Assembly: GCA_008638375.1 (NCBI GenBank)
Contig: VIRR01000528.1
Location: 124,501 to 188,500 of the forward strand
Length of the DNA: 64,000 nucleotides
DNA from: Nyssa sinensis
Taxonomy: Eukaryota; Streptophyta; Magnoliopsida; Cornales; Nyssaceae
Direction of reading: 5' to 3'
Both the position numbers and the translations under genes were made by a program. Shown here one piece after another: positions 25,101 to 35,255 of the stretch (position 1 is its first letter; every line of letters starts with the position of its first letter). The notes beneath the pieces were generated by a model. It saw only the letters and a list, made by a program, of their open reading frames with translations. It did not search any database and had not been told where the DNA came from.

Positions 25101-25622
25101 TATATATATATATTTTGCCTGCACCGCAACACTTCTATCTCTTGACAACAGCTCCTGCTGCACGGATCTTTTCTTTCTCGGCTGCCACGTTACACAATAT
25201 ACACATTTGTAATATATATTGCTCTCTCATGCACTGCATGAAATCTTGAGATTGCCACCTGCCCATTTCTTTTCTTTTTCTTTCTTTTCTTTTACTTCCA
25301 TTGGATTATAATATATACATATATATAAGCTGACCGTATACACATATATATATATATATAATATTCATAATCATTTAGATTTACTTTAAAATTTATACGT
25401 CGACATTCACTTGCACGTTTTCTAGTAAAATCGGCTTCCGGTGCAACGGCACCCGGACACCCGTGACTGCCTGCCTCTCGTACCTATGCATCGTAATTAA
25501 ACAATACAGTCTATTACGCATCCACTTTTATTTATGTCATTTAACGGCTTATAATTCGGGATTACATTTTATAACCTGGTCCAGCCCGGTGTACATGCTA
25601 TATCCCGGGTCGGGATATTACA
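22144..25622 (-). repeat. LARD 5' LTR
   Basis: 3479 bp, co-aligned with 15758-19236 at a constant offset of 6386 over most of its length. Differences are scattered transitions plus AT-microsatellite length changes near 25095 and 25340. It would carry the promoter used for minus-strand transcription. Confidence 0.93.
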
Positions 25623-25856
25623 CAACTAATCACATATGTAATTTTTTGTACAAGTTTGAGGAGACTAGGAAGCTAAGTGATGATGAGATTACCTTACACT
25701 TGGGAAAAGAAACGAAGGTTGCTAAAGTGTTTGTATGAGATATATGACACTGAGAACAATTATTCTTAGAACTTACCACTTAAAAGAAATGTTTCTTTTA
25801 CTAATTCAACTTATCTTTGGCATTTGAGGCTAGGTCATATTAATATAGGTACGATT
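25623..25856 (+). pseudogene. Copia protease and pre-integrase relic, continuation
   Basis: Directly after the LARD element the interrupted frame resumes: TNHICNFLYKFEETRKL, then DDEITLHLGKETKVAKV. This corresponds to the copia protease segment after the D-S-G-A-T site. A deletion follows, then TNSTYLWHLRLGHIN, the H..LGH signature of the GAG-pre-integrase domain. The copia is then cut by another LTR fragment at about 25857. The first five bases are the right TSD copy. Confidence 0.85.
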
Positions 25857-26274
25857 TGGGTCACTTCCTTAAAACCCATCCTATGCGGATTAGAGGATGT
25901 GAGAGACCTTAACTAAAATTCATACAAATACACTTCACAACAAACTTAAATATTGCACCAGAAGCAATCACGCATGTTACATTTATCCTTCAAGTATCTA
26001 AATAAGATAGAAATTATTTTTTTTGAAACATTCCATCACTTACATCAAGTTTGAATATTTCACAACATTGGTCCTTGCTAATTCCTGATCACATCAACTA
26101 TGGGTCCCATACCCTACATTCACATCTCGTACATATCTAAACTTTATGTTTACGCTAATTGTGAGTCTCATACCTCACGTTCACAACTAAACTTCATACT
26201 TACACTAGCTATGAGTCCTATACCTTACATTCACATCTAAACTTCATACTTACGCTAACTGTGAGTCACAAACT
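25857..26274 (-). repeat. Gypsy-type LTR 3'-end fragment
   Basis: On the minus strand it ends with AATCCGCATAGGATGGG.., the conserved terminal box, and GAAGTGACCC at 25857. Only about 418 bp remain before the next LTR starts at 26275. Its left part contains a 50-bp tandem array. No coding sequence. Confidence 0.6.
26094..26270 (+). repeat. 50-bp tandem repeat, about 3.4 copies
   Basis: Units start at 26094 (61 bp), 26155, 26205 and 26255 (partial), with consensus CTATGAGTCCTATACCTTAC.. continuing ATTCACATCTAAACTTCATA. The last two intervals are exactly 50 bp. Confidence 0.8.
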
Positions 26275-26941
26275 TGTAACACCCCAACCCAATTTGATTG
26301 GGGTTGTTGCAGAATCAAAAAATACAAATCTATAGTCCAATATTGGATTTCACCAAATAGGAAATTTATGTAATGTATCAAAAGTTATAATAATGGAGAA
26401 TCTTTTTGAAGCTATGAAGCATTATATATAGTAATAAATTAAAGTTAAGAATATGACCTAATCACATGCAAACTTAACCAAACCACGGTTAATAAGGTAA
26501 TTGTATATATGTGAACAATGATAGTGTGTGGACAATGATAGTGTGTGAACAATACCTGCACATGAGATTAAATAGAGTGTGCAATGATGTGTGCATTACT
26601 GTATAGGGGGATAGTCAAAAGTGACTGTCACCCCACTAGTGTTTTATGCATGTGAGTGTATTGTAAAGATCATGTGTGCCCATATATCGGTAATGCGATA
26701 TATATATATATATATATATATATAGAGGATGATACATATATAAAGATAGTTGTCCCCATGAATCAATCACCCCTCCCGTGAGTAAAGGAAAATGAGACAA
26801 AATGGAGTAATGTATATGTGAATGTGTAGTGAGATAAATCATTAAAAGGGGCTCAAGGGAAACAAAGGGTCCCGATGGTATACCCTATATTCCACATACC
26901 TCAACTAAAATGATAGAGAAAGAGAGGGATATAAATATATC

Positions 26942-26972
<31 letters not shown>

Positions 26973-27429
26973 GCATGGTATCTACAACCCTACCAAAAAG
27001 GAATTTAGTAAAATAAGAATGGACAGATGAATTCTAGCAACTTAAAGAGCCCTGACGATGAACATTCAAGGGTTAAAGACAGAGAGAGAAAGAGAAAGAA
27101 ACCAATGAAGGTAAGTTTCTCTCACTAGAATTCTTCTTCCCAATATTGTTGTGAGATTTGATTAGCACAAACATGTATGAAACTATGAATAAATAAAAAT
27201 GGATAAAAAAAATAAAATTGTTTAGACTAAGAAAACCTAGACAACTGGGATACCCAAAAATGGAGGAAACTGGGTTTGAACCTATGACATATTAATCGTT
27301 AAACAAAGAACAAGGCTCAAAAAAACACTAAAAATGGAACACACGTCAAGTTGAACCATAGAAAATGGTCAAAAGACCATTAAGAAACAGCAACTTACAA
27401 TCACTATTGGAAGATCAAACCGAGGCTAG
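26275..27429 (+). repeat. Gypsy-type LTR, 5' part
   Basis: Starts TGTAACACCCCAACCC with a head hairpin (26285-26306: CAACCCAAT / ATT-G-GGGTTG). It contains two (AT)n tracts (about 26697-26724 and 26940-26966), a GA-rich block and a strong donor-like AAG/GTAAGT at 27111. It is cut about 1.15 kb in, where an internal-domain polypurine tract appears, so most of the LTR and all of the interior are deleted. The minus strand of 27272-27282 has a B-box-like GGTTCAAACC. Confidence 0.7.
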
Positions 27430-27445
27430 TTTAGAAGGGGGGAAT
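27430..27445 (+). other. Polypurine tract before LTR start
   Basis: TTTAGAAGGGGGGAAT immediately precedes TGTAACATCCCG. This shows that the LTR at 27446 is a true 3' LTR joined to a trace of its internal domain. Confidence 0.7.
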
Positions 27446-27938
27446 TGTAACATCCCGACCCAATTAAGTAGGGCAATTAAAGATAATGAGGATTATTATA
27501 AGATAATTTTCTCAATAATTATGGGCAATTCTACTTGAAAACTAATAGTCCATAAATATGGAGATAAATATATAAATGAGAGCGATTTGTTATGGATTGG
27601 AAACAATCAATTTTAAGAAAGTGATTTAATGACAACAATCAAAACTTGATCTCAAATTACGATTCGCATTAATTGAGGATTCACACATGCGTAATTTTGG
27701 AAGATTAGTGCATGAAATACACTAAGGCAAGACTAGTGATACATGAATAAAATATGTTTAATCGAGAAGCTTTGCAAAAATTATAAGAGACTTTTGTGAG
27801 ATTTAAAATACAAAGTTTGGGAATTGATAAAATACTTTAAAATACACTATGATGCATATGTAATAGAAAAAGAGAGAAACGAGCTTTAAAATGCTCCTAC
27901 CAAGACTTGAACCCTTGCACTTTACAAAAGATAGATAC
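27446..27938 (+). repeat. Gypsy-type LTR, 5' fragment (3' LTR of a deleted element)
   Basis: Starts TGTAACATCCCGACCC. About 490 bp are present before the next LTR start. No coding sequence. The minus strand of 27904-27914 carries GGGTTCAAGTC. Confidence 0.65.
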
Positions 27939-28084
27939 TATAACACCCCGACCTGATTAATTAATAATTAGTTTGCTAATTATTAATTAGAAACAACATA
28001 AAGAATAATCAAGAAAGTTAATTAGGAATCTCTCGACGGTCACGATAGACCGATAAAATAATTAAACACGTCAAGAGAGGAGGG
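27939..28084 (+). repeat. LTR 5' fragment with 14-bp head hairpin
   Basis: Starts TATAACACCCCGACC (TG mutated to TA). A perfect 14-bp inverted repeat with a 4-base loop (27958-27971 / 27976-27989) follows within 20 bases. Cut after 146 bp by the next LTR start. Confidence 0.6.
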
Positions 28085-28747
28085 TGTAATACCTGAACCT
28101 AATTACCAATTAACCAGGTGAAATGATGTCATTGTAACACTATAGCAACTCAAATTAGTGAACTATGATGACCACATAGAAATAATAACCGACACGAGGC
28201 CTTTGACATCGAAGCTAACCTAAATAGGAAATGACCAGAAGAAACCGCTTTGGAAAAAGAGCAACAGAAAAGAAATTACGAAGAAAAAAGCTAAAACAGA
28301 ATTCTGCGCCAGCTAAACAAAGCATAAGCCCAAATGAGGGAAAAATAACCAAAAGTGAGGCCAAGGGGATTTGAACCCTTGACCAAGTGGGGCAAGATTT
28401 TAAGCACCCAAAAATAAACCAAGTGGGCTGCCAGCACTTTCGTGCTTAATTACACAACAGAACTGTATATAACCCTAAACTATCCAAGCCCACCTCCCAA
28501 ATTGGCCAATGGCCATACATGCAAACCCCTCATCATTAACTAAACCTCTCCACATCAGCTCACATCACCCTCTAATTATTCAGCCACATGATTACACTTG
28601 AATCCCTGATGTACATGCATATATAGATGTATATGTATAGGCATGCAATCATATGTATAAATTATACACTTTAGGACACTCCAAGTAGGTGTGCTGTACT
28701 CAGACGTGTGAGTGAGAAACCAGAGGGTGTGTGTGTGCGTGAGTGAT

Positions 28748-28751
<4 letters not shown>

Positions 28752-28791
<40 letters not shown>
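28752..28791 (+). repeat. (GA)n microsatellite
   Basis: About 20 uninterrupted GA units in the GA-rich leader block of the LTR. Shorter GA-rich blocks occupy the same relative position in the LTRs at 26275, 32136, 35878 and 62504. Confidence 0.95.
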
Positions 28792-28797
<6 letters not shown>

Positions 28798-30192
28798 AGG
28801 AACATTGGTGAGAGAGGTGTGTGCATATACAAGTGTGGGTGTGTGTGTGCATGATGTGTGTGTGTCCATCAGAGGTGCACAAGGAAAGGAAGGAGACTGG
28901 TCCTGCACGTACAGAACTGGACTGCACTGAAGGTCTCCCCTTGAGCCAAAAAAAGAGGAGTTCACTGTCCTAAAGGTATAAACATCAAAAACTACTTTGA
29001 TTTTGTTTGGATTATTGGTACTATTTTTGGTATTATTGAGCCCTATTACTGCATGCATAATGTTTAGAATGAGAAATCTTGATCGAAGCATGCAAATAAG
29101 ACCTCAAAACAGCCCCAAAACCACAAACCGTGCACAGGCCGCCATCGATAAACCTTGTGATAGCAGGTCTGAATCCAACCAAGCCAAATGGGGTTTGGCT
29201 TACTTAAACCTCAAAAAGACCTCACCGGTGTTCTGAAAACACCCAGCCGCGACTTAGGAAACCCAAGGAAGCCCCAAAAATTTCGAGTTGCAGATTTGAG
29301 TTTGGAAGCCTAACCCCACAAACCTAAACCAAAACCCAGTTTTGAGAATAGAAACTCAAACCCCATGATCAGTAGGTCACCACAGACAAAATCCCATCAA
29401 CTTTAGACCAAAAACATGCATGTATAACCTAGTTGCAGGTTCGGTTATCTGATCTTAGGCCATACGCTTGAGCTTGATACAACACTCTAAACTAATGCCG
29501 AAATAGTCCTTAGGCTCCTAAAAATGATTTGGAACGAAAACTAGAGGAAGAGGTCAACTAGAAAACCACGAAATCGAATGGGTTTGGAAACGGAAACTAG
29601 GGTAACAGTAACCCTAGGTGATGAAGAAGACGATGAGTCAACTAAGTCGACTCGCCCAACTCTCTCAGACCGAACGTGTCGATTCAGACACGTGTTGAAT
29701 TGCGGGTTAGCCACTGCATTAATGAAACGACGTCGTTGGGTTTTAAAATTTAAAACTAAAGTTGGCCTGTTTGGTTATAGTTGTATGAAATTGGAGTTAG
29801 GAATGGGGATAACCCAAATAGTGAATAAGGTGAAAAACTAGGATATGTTGTGCCGGTTCTCTGAATTGACCTGAACTAGTTGGTTCAGGGGTTGTTGGGT
29901 TCGGTCTAGGGTTTACTAGGGTAAACCCAATGGTTCAATGATTTATTAAAAAAAAAACCTGAAGTTTAGTAAATTGCACTTTGACCCCATCTGTTCTGAA
30001 TATTTGTATTCTGGCCCAGATTCTAAAAGATAAATGCAAATAAGCCCCTAAAAATTAAATAATTAATAAAATAATTTATTTTATTATTTTATTAATTGGA
30101 TAAAATGATCATTTTACCCTAGACACTAAATGAGTCAAACGAAGCCTAGATTAAATAAATAAATAGTGTATTTTTACTATTTCGGGCATTCC

Positions 30193-30354
30193 GGACTCAA
30201 CAGTGGAGTCCGATTTGTGAAAGCAAGTCCCAAAAAATATAGACACGCAAAGGGTAAATGACTGTATTGCCCCTAATGATACCTAGGGCAAAATAAGCAT
30301 AAAAGATAGTCCATTTTAATTATGTTGGGCACTCTGGACTCAACGGTGGAGTCC
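30193..30354 (+). repeat. Two 143-bp spaced stem units
   Basis: GGACTC/GAGTCC stems at 30193-30211 and 30336-30354 around AACAGTG and AACGGTG loops, 143 bp apart. They correspond to 12422 and 12564 in another LTR, where the stems are AACTC/GAGTT and GAACTC/GAGTTC. Confidence 0.75.
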
Positions 30355-30728
30355 GTACTAGCAAACGAAGTACCGAAAAACGTGATGCGTGAAAGTGTGA
30401 AATTACCAAAATGCCCCTAATGCTATACGAAGTCCAAATGAAGTCTGACTGGGACGAAATTGATACCGATAGAAGCCCAAACACTCGTGGAACTGCACAC
30501 ATGATTAAATGATGAATCGGAGGTAAAATCTGACAAAACGTAAAATGACCAAAATATCCCTGAGTGTGGTAAATGCAAAGTAGAGGCTGAATAAAGGCCA
30601 ATCTGATCTAATAAATTGTCATAAGCATAATTATGGAAATTGAGGGGATAATTACAACTCCGGAACAGTCAACGTATAAAATAAAAAATGACTAATGTGT
30701 CCCGATGATCAAAAGCAGATACCAAATG

Positions 30729-30996
30729 GAGTCCAAAAGACTTAGAACTTTATATTTAAGATATGTGGACTATTCTGAGGACCATGACAGGGTCCGAGAC
30801 AAGAATGAAAAAATTATTATTTTGCCCCTAAGGTTAAATAAGTACTTAACTAATAACGATTTGAGTCCAAAAGACTTAGAACTTTATATTTAAGATATGT
30901 GGGCTATTCTGAGGACCACGACAGGGTCCGGGACAAGAATGGTAAAATTACCATTTGGCCCCTAAGGTTAAGTAAGTACTTAATTGATAACGATTG
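30729..30996 (+). repeat. 134-bp tandem duplication
   Basis: Unit 1 30729-30862, unit 2 30863-30996, highly similar. Each has a GGACC/GGTCC stem (30779-30795 and 30913-30929). The single-copy homologue is at 12990-13100, so the duplication is private to this LTR. Confidence 0.85.
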
Positions 30997-31722
30997 AAGT
31001 CTAAATGACTTAGATTATAATCCTAATAACTACTAAGCCTAATTAAAAAATGTAATAGCCTCATATGAAACCCAATGAATGGGTAATAAGCTAATAGGTT
31101 ATCTTAGGTAATCTGATAGACGCCTAAAATGATGAATAAGTCATAAACGGTTAAATTCTAATTTGTCTGTGATTGATGATGATTATTCAAGACATACAAG
31201 GATGTGCCTGAGACGATATCTGGAGGACATCTGTAAATGGAGATAAGCATAAAAGTTTGTGAGTAACTTGGAACTTCTGACTTAGTGTATAAGTTACACT
31301 GTCTAGATATTGTATCTTCATACACTATATCGTTTTATATGCTATACTATTTAAATGTGTATACTTAAATGTATACCCTTTTGTACTGCATTACACGTGG
31401 CATGATTTTGTTCTGTCTTGCACTTCTGTTCTGTCCTGCCTAATTAGCGACTTGTCTTGTTTTGTTCTGTTCTGTTCTGCTCAATATTGACATGTTCTAT
31501 TATTGATTTATTTGCCTATGCTCCTAATTTATATACTGGTATCCTGTACTGTTCTGTCTATTCTAATCTGTTGTTCCATTTAGTTTAGTCTTGTTTTATT
31601 CTACTTAACTGCATTAAGTGGATTTATAAAACCGCTATTTCTGAAATAACTGAACCCTCCATGTGCTTTGTAAGCAAGAACTGCTTTTTGAAACCCATGA
31701 CAGGGAACCTGTCTTACTCATT

Positions 31723-31763
31723 AGGCTTATTTAAGCTCACCCCATTATCCTAACATTTTTCAG
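31723..31763 (+). promoter_or_regulatory. LTR hairpin plus acceptor-like module
   Basis: AGGCTTATTTAAGCTC, then pyrimidines and TTTTTCAG/GA with the CAG at 31761-31763. It is preceded by AACCCATGACAGGGAACC, also conserved at 10468 and 39625. Confidence 0.55.
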
Positions 31764-32910
31764 GACTTATCTCTGGTGGATTAGAAGGCACAAAGAGATG
31801 ATACTAGTAGGCTGTGAGGCATTCCAAGTAAGGATCTGATGGCACTGATTTGTGGAGACTTGTATTCTTATGGACTGAATCTGGTTATTCAGGTGAGTGA
31901 CACGATACGATTGACTTCATTGATATGCATTAGATGTATCGGGACATGGCTCATGATACTGGTACTCTAGTGATTGTTTGGTGACTGATGATAGACGTGC
32001 TCTAATATGTTTGGACGAGTTGCATTCTCGAATTGAAAAAGTTTTAAATTCTGCTGCTCTGACCCTACATTTGGAATACAATTCATCGGTAAGTTCAGAA
32101 GTTTGCCTTTGGTTGGTCGCACTGTTGGTCGGCAAACTTCTGAGGGAGAAAACTGGCTGGAAGAAGGGAGACCGAAGAGGGAGAAAACTAAAGAGAGAAA
32201 ATGAAGATTTGTGAGGTAGTACAAAAATGGACCGAGGTAAGGCCATCCTAACTCCCTCATTCAATATCTGAGTTCATTTTGAGTAGATTAGATGTAGAAA
32301 GTAGGCCCAAAAGGGCTAGAAACCCTTGCATGCAAAATATTCTACCATTAATGAGCTTTGAAACAAGCTTCAGAAAATACTTGAATTAAAATGAGCCTTG
32401 AGTATCAAGACTTAATAAAAACAAAACAAGGTGAACAATGCAAGAAAAATCAAAACAAGGTGAACAAATTGAAGAGTTTAAATCTTTTTTTTTTTTGTTT
32501 TAAAAATGTAAAAAGAATCTTTAGGGTCCTAGAACTCGAATAGAAGAAGAATGGAGGGAAAAAAGTGACAGAAACACGTCAAAATAGAAAGGAAAATAGA
32601 TCGCCGAAAAAATGATGTTTGTCGGAGCATCACCTGTTACCCTCTATTTCGACGGCGCACATCCGACCAAATCCCAATTTGACTTCGGATATGAAATCCT
32701 CATGGAAAAATGGTTCTAACACCATTAGACCCATGACCGGAAAACATTCTCTGGAGTTTGCCGTCGCCAGAGAAGACGATCGGCACTGGAAACAATTTTG
32801 TTAACTAAGTCAACCATTGACCGGGTTGGTCAACCGGTCAGTTTTGGTTTCGGATTGGAACCCGCCCAAGCGTAGTGGTGGGTAACCAAAGCTACATCCT
32901 TTTGAGTGTT

Positions 32911-33184
32911 TTAAATATTTTAAATAGAAAAGTTGGTCTATTTGGCAACAAAGATGAGGGGCTGATTTAATAAACTTGTTCAAACCTGGGATATCCTATC
33001 TCTGTTTTACTTCGTTATCCGTTGTTTGGCAAAGGGAAATTCATAAATTAAATATTTTAAATAGAAAAGTTGGTCTATTTGGCAACAAGGACGAGGGGTT
33101 GGTTTCATAAACTTGTTCAAACTTAGGATATCCTATCCCTGTTTTACTTCGTTATCCGTTGTTTGGCAAAGGGAAATTCAAAAA
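32911..33184 (+). repeat. 137-bp tandem duplication
   Basis: Two near-identical units (32911 and 33048) containing CTATTTGGCAACAA, GGATATCCTAT and CGTTATCCGTTGTTTGGCAA. A related single copy is at 63710-63800 in the LTR at 62504. Confidence 0.88.
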
Positions 33185-34873
33185 AATATAGCGGGAGCCG
33201 CAACTCCCTAGTTTCAAATAAGTAACCTCCCACATGTGGGAAAATTAAGGGCCACGTATGTGCCACTTTGCCACCGTGGCACTTGTGTAAAATATTAATA
33301 AAATATTATATACTATTAAATAAAATGAAATAATTTAATTTAATTATAATAAATGTTTCGTACCTGAATAAAATGAAAGAAGAGTCTATTTTGACATTTT
33401 TCAATGTTCTGGACCCAATGGCGAGATCCATTTTACAAAATAGAATCCCAAAAATTAAGACACGCAAAATGAAATAATTACCAAAATGCCCCTAAACTTA
33501 ATATAAGTCACATATATACAAATTAAGCTATGAAAAAGCCTGAACTGATTATCTTTGATATTCTGAACCTAACGATGACATCCTTTTGAGAAAAATAAGA
33601 CCTGGTAACAAACTAAAAAATGAAGAATACATCCTTAAGACTCGATGAAGTTACCAGAAGTGTATAGATGAAACTAAAAGGTCTATGTAAATGTTTTAAG
33701 GACCGTTGAACTAAAAAATAAAGTCTGAATACGTAAATTTTGTACAGAGAAATATGGGACATTAAAAATGTAAATTACCATTATGCCCTTGAAGGGCCAA
33801 ATAAGCTATAATGCATCAAATTTGAGGATCTTTTAATTGATTAGACTAAGTTTAAAAGAACTTAAAACGCTAGATAAAGATACTTAGAATTAGAATGAAT
33901 ACTAATTAAATATACAATGTATTCTTGATCCATAATTATAGGATCACCCAAATGATGGAAAAATGGAACAAGGCTATGAGATAGTTATTATGGTACCAGT
34001 ATGGGAATGCAATAATAAGGACCCAATGTAAGTAAACCCAAACTCTAATATGTGGATTTCTATTCTGCCAATGTGGCCTACTTGTATAGCTGGCAATCTT
34101 TGCTTCTTAAAACATGCATCAATAATTCTTTCAAGTCCACAACCTATTGATTATCATGTTTCCATCATGTGAAATTCATGATTTGTTGAGATCTTATTTG
34201 TTATGAATATCTATGAGTCCTTTCACTCATTGACTATATATTATGTTTGCGATCATTGTGATCCTTTTTGTTGTGGATGTTTGTAACCTCTGTATATGCA
34301 TATACCTTGTGGAATCCTTTTGCTAATAACATTATTTATGAGTACCCGGGATTGTGTCTGTCACAACACCTATCTTGACTCTTTGGATGCTGATGACCTA
34401 CGGGTTGATGTTTGGGAATGATACCCAACACGTTGTCCTGATGAGGACATTTTGATATGATGATAAGAGCTCTTGGTGTCATTCAGGAAAATTGAGAGAT
34501 GGGTGATGAACCTGGATGAGTGCTATGTGAGGGTAGCTGGGCCCTATTTGATAGCATCTATTTGACTCAATTTGTATATATTTGATTTCACACCATTTAT
34601 TGATTTAATGATGTTACCTTTGGATGTGAAACACAACTTTGAGGCTTATCTTTTGTATTCGATTTGAGTCCCTTTAATTTGGGTAGCTAAACATTATATG
34701 TTGATAAATTTGTGTTTGTTGACTTGTTCAGTAATCCCTATTGTAATCGTAACCTCTTTGTGAACTATGTTATTTTAGCCTGATGGCCGATCCCTTTAAG
34801 CTTGAAATCCTATGATCATTCTTTTGTTATACACCTTTGTTTAACCCATAGTAGAGTGAAAGATTTACTTACT

Positions 34874-34914
34874 GAGCTAAGTTAGCTCACCCTAGAATTA
34901 TAGCAATTTTTCAG
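34874..34914 (+). promoter_or_regulatory. LTR hairpin plus acceptor-like module
   Basis: GAGCTAA-G-TTAGCTC is a 7-bp perfect stem (34874-34888), then ATTTTTCAG/GTA with the CAG at 34912-34914. Confidence 0.55.
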
Positions 34915-35255
34915 GTAACATAATATGGAAGGAAAGGCGATGATGGCTACTGTTGGAGCTAGTGGAGTGCTTGTGGGCAACTTTGATGATGTATAGCTGC
35001 AAGTCAGAATTTGAATATATATATATCCTGTAAAGTTGATGTTAATATTAGATATTATGACATAGTGATACTAGAAATGTTATTAGACTAGAATGTTGAT
35101 TAATGATAATGGAAATTGTATATTGAGAATGATCTTATTTGATGACTTTGAGGCCACATTTTCAATGGGGTTCGATTCCATTTTTGGGGGGGATTTCATA
35201 TCTAGGCTTGGTTTTTCAAGATTATAGGTCTAAGGGTTCGAATATGGGTGTTACA

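Larger units (their letters stand above)
15758..25622 (-). mobile_element. LARD-like LTR retrotransposon, complete, non-coding
   Basis: A complete 9865-bp insertion. Terminal repeats of 3479 bp each begin TGTCACGACC and end ATATTACA on the plus strand. It has a perfect 5-bp TSD (CAACT), a PBS next to the right LTR and a polypurine tract next to the left LTR, so the element is transcribed on the minus strand. The 2907-bp internal domain has no gag-pol ORF, only a faint gag-like trace near 21481-21680. Large LTRs with a non-coding interior fit the LARD class, mobilised by proteins of an autonomous partner (known for the class; partner not seen here). The two LTRs differ by about 20 substitutions by eye, so the insertion is recent. 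Confidence 0.93.
28085..32135 (+). repeat. Gypsy-type LTR, nearly full, right end lost
   Basis: Starts TGTAATACCTGAACC. It is colinear with the solo LTR at 35878: a GA tract, a donor-like AAG/GTATAA at 28976, an AGCAGGTCTGAA phrase (29163; compare 36932), paired stem units (30193, 30336), a 134-bp tandem duplication and the hairpin/CAG module at 31723-31763. The tail CCTACATTTGGAATACAATT.. links it to the LTRs at 7238 and 11960. At about 32135 homology stops about 60 bp short of the expected CGTGACA and a different LTR begins. The 171-codon minus-strand ORF at 28576-29091 is a microsatellite translation. Confidence 0.75.
32136..35255 (+). repeat. Gypsy-type LTR lacking its first part
   Basis: Begins inside a GA-rich leader, has a strong donor-like GAG/GTAAGG at 32237, a 137-bp tandem duplication, weak stem units (33412, 33570) and the hairpin/CAG module (34874-34914). 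It ends GGGTGTTACA at 35255, followed by GTCGG. The junction at 32135/32136 joins it to the tail of another LTR and implies a recombination or deletion that removed that LTR's last bases and this one's first several hundred. Confidence 0.65.

Noticed and set aside
26094..26270. CRISPR-like spaced repeats
   Set aside because: The repeats are head-to-tail without unique spacers, in plant nuclear DNA.
27958..27989. miRNA precursor or intrinsic terminator
   Set aside because: The 14-bp stem is pure AT, too short for a plant pre-miRNA, and bacterial-type terminators do not apply here.
28576..29091. 171-codon minus-strand ORF
   Set aside because: It reads through a (GA)n and (GT)n microsatellite giving serine/leucine and histidine/threonine runs. 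It has no domain and lies inside an LTR.
29578..29841. 87-codon ORF with acidic start
   Set aside because: It lies within LTR sequence; the corresponding stretch at 37370-37530 is closed by stops.
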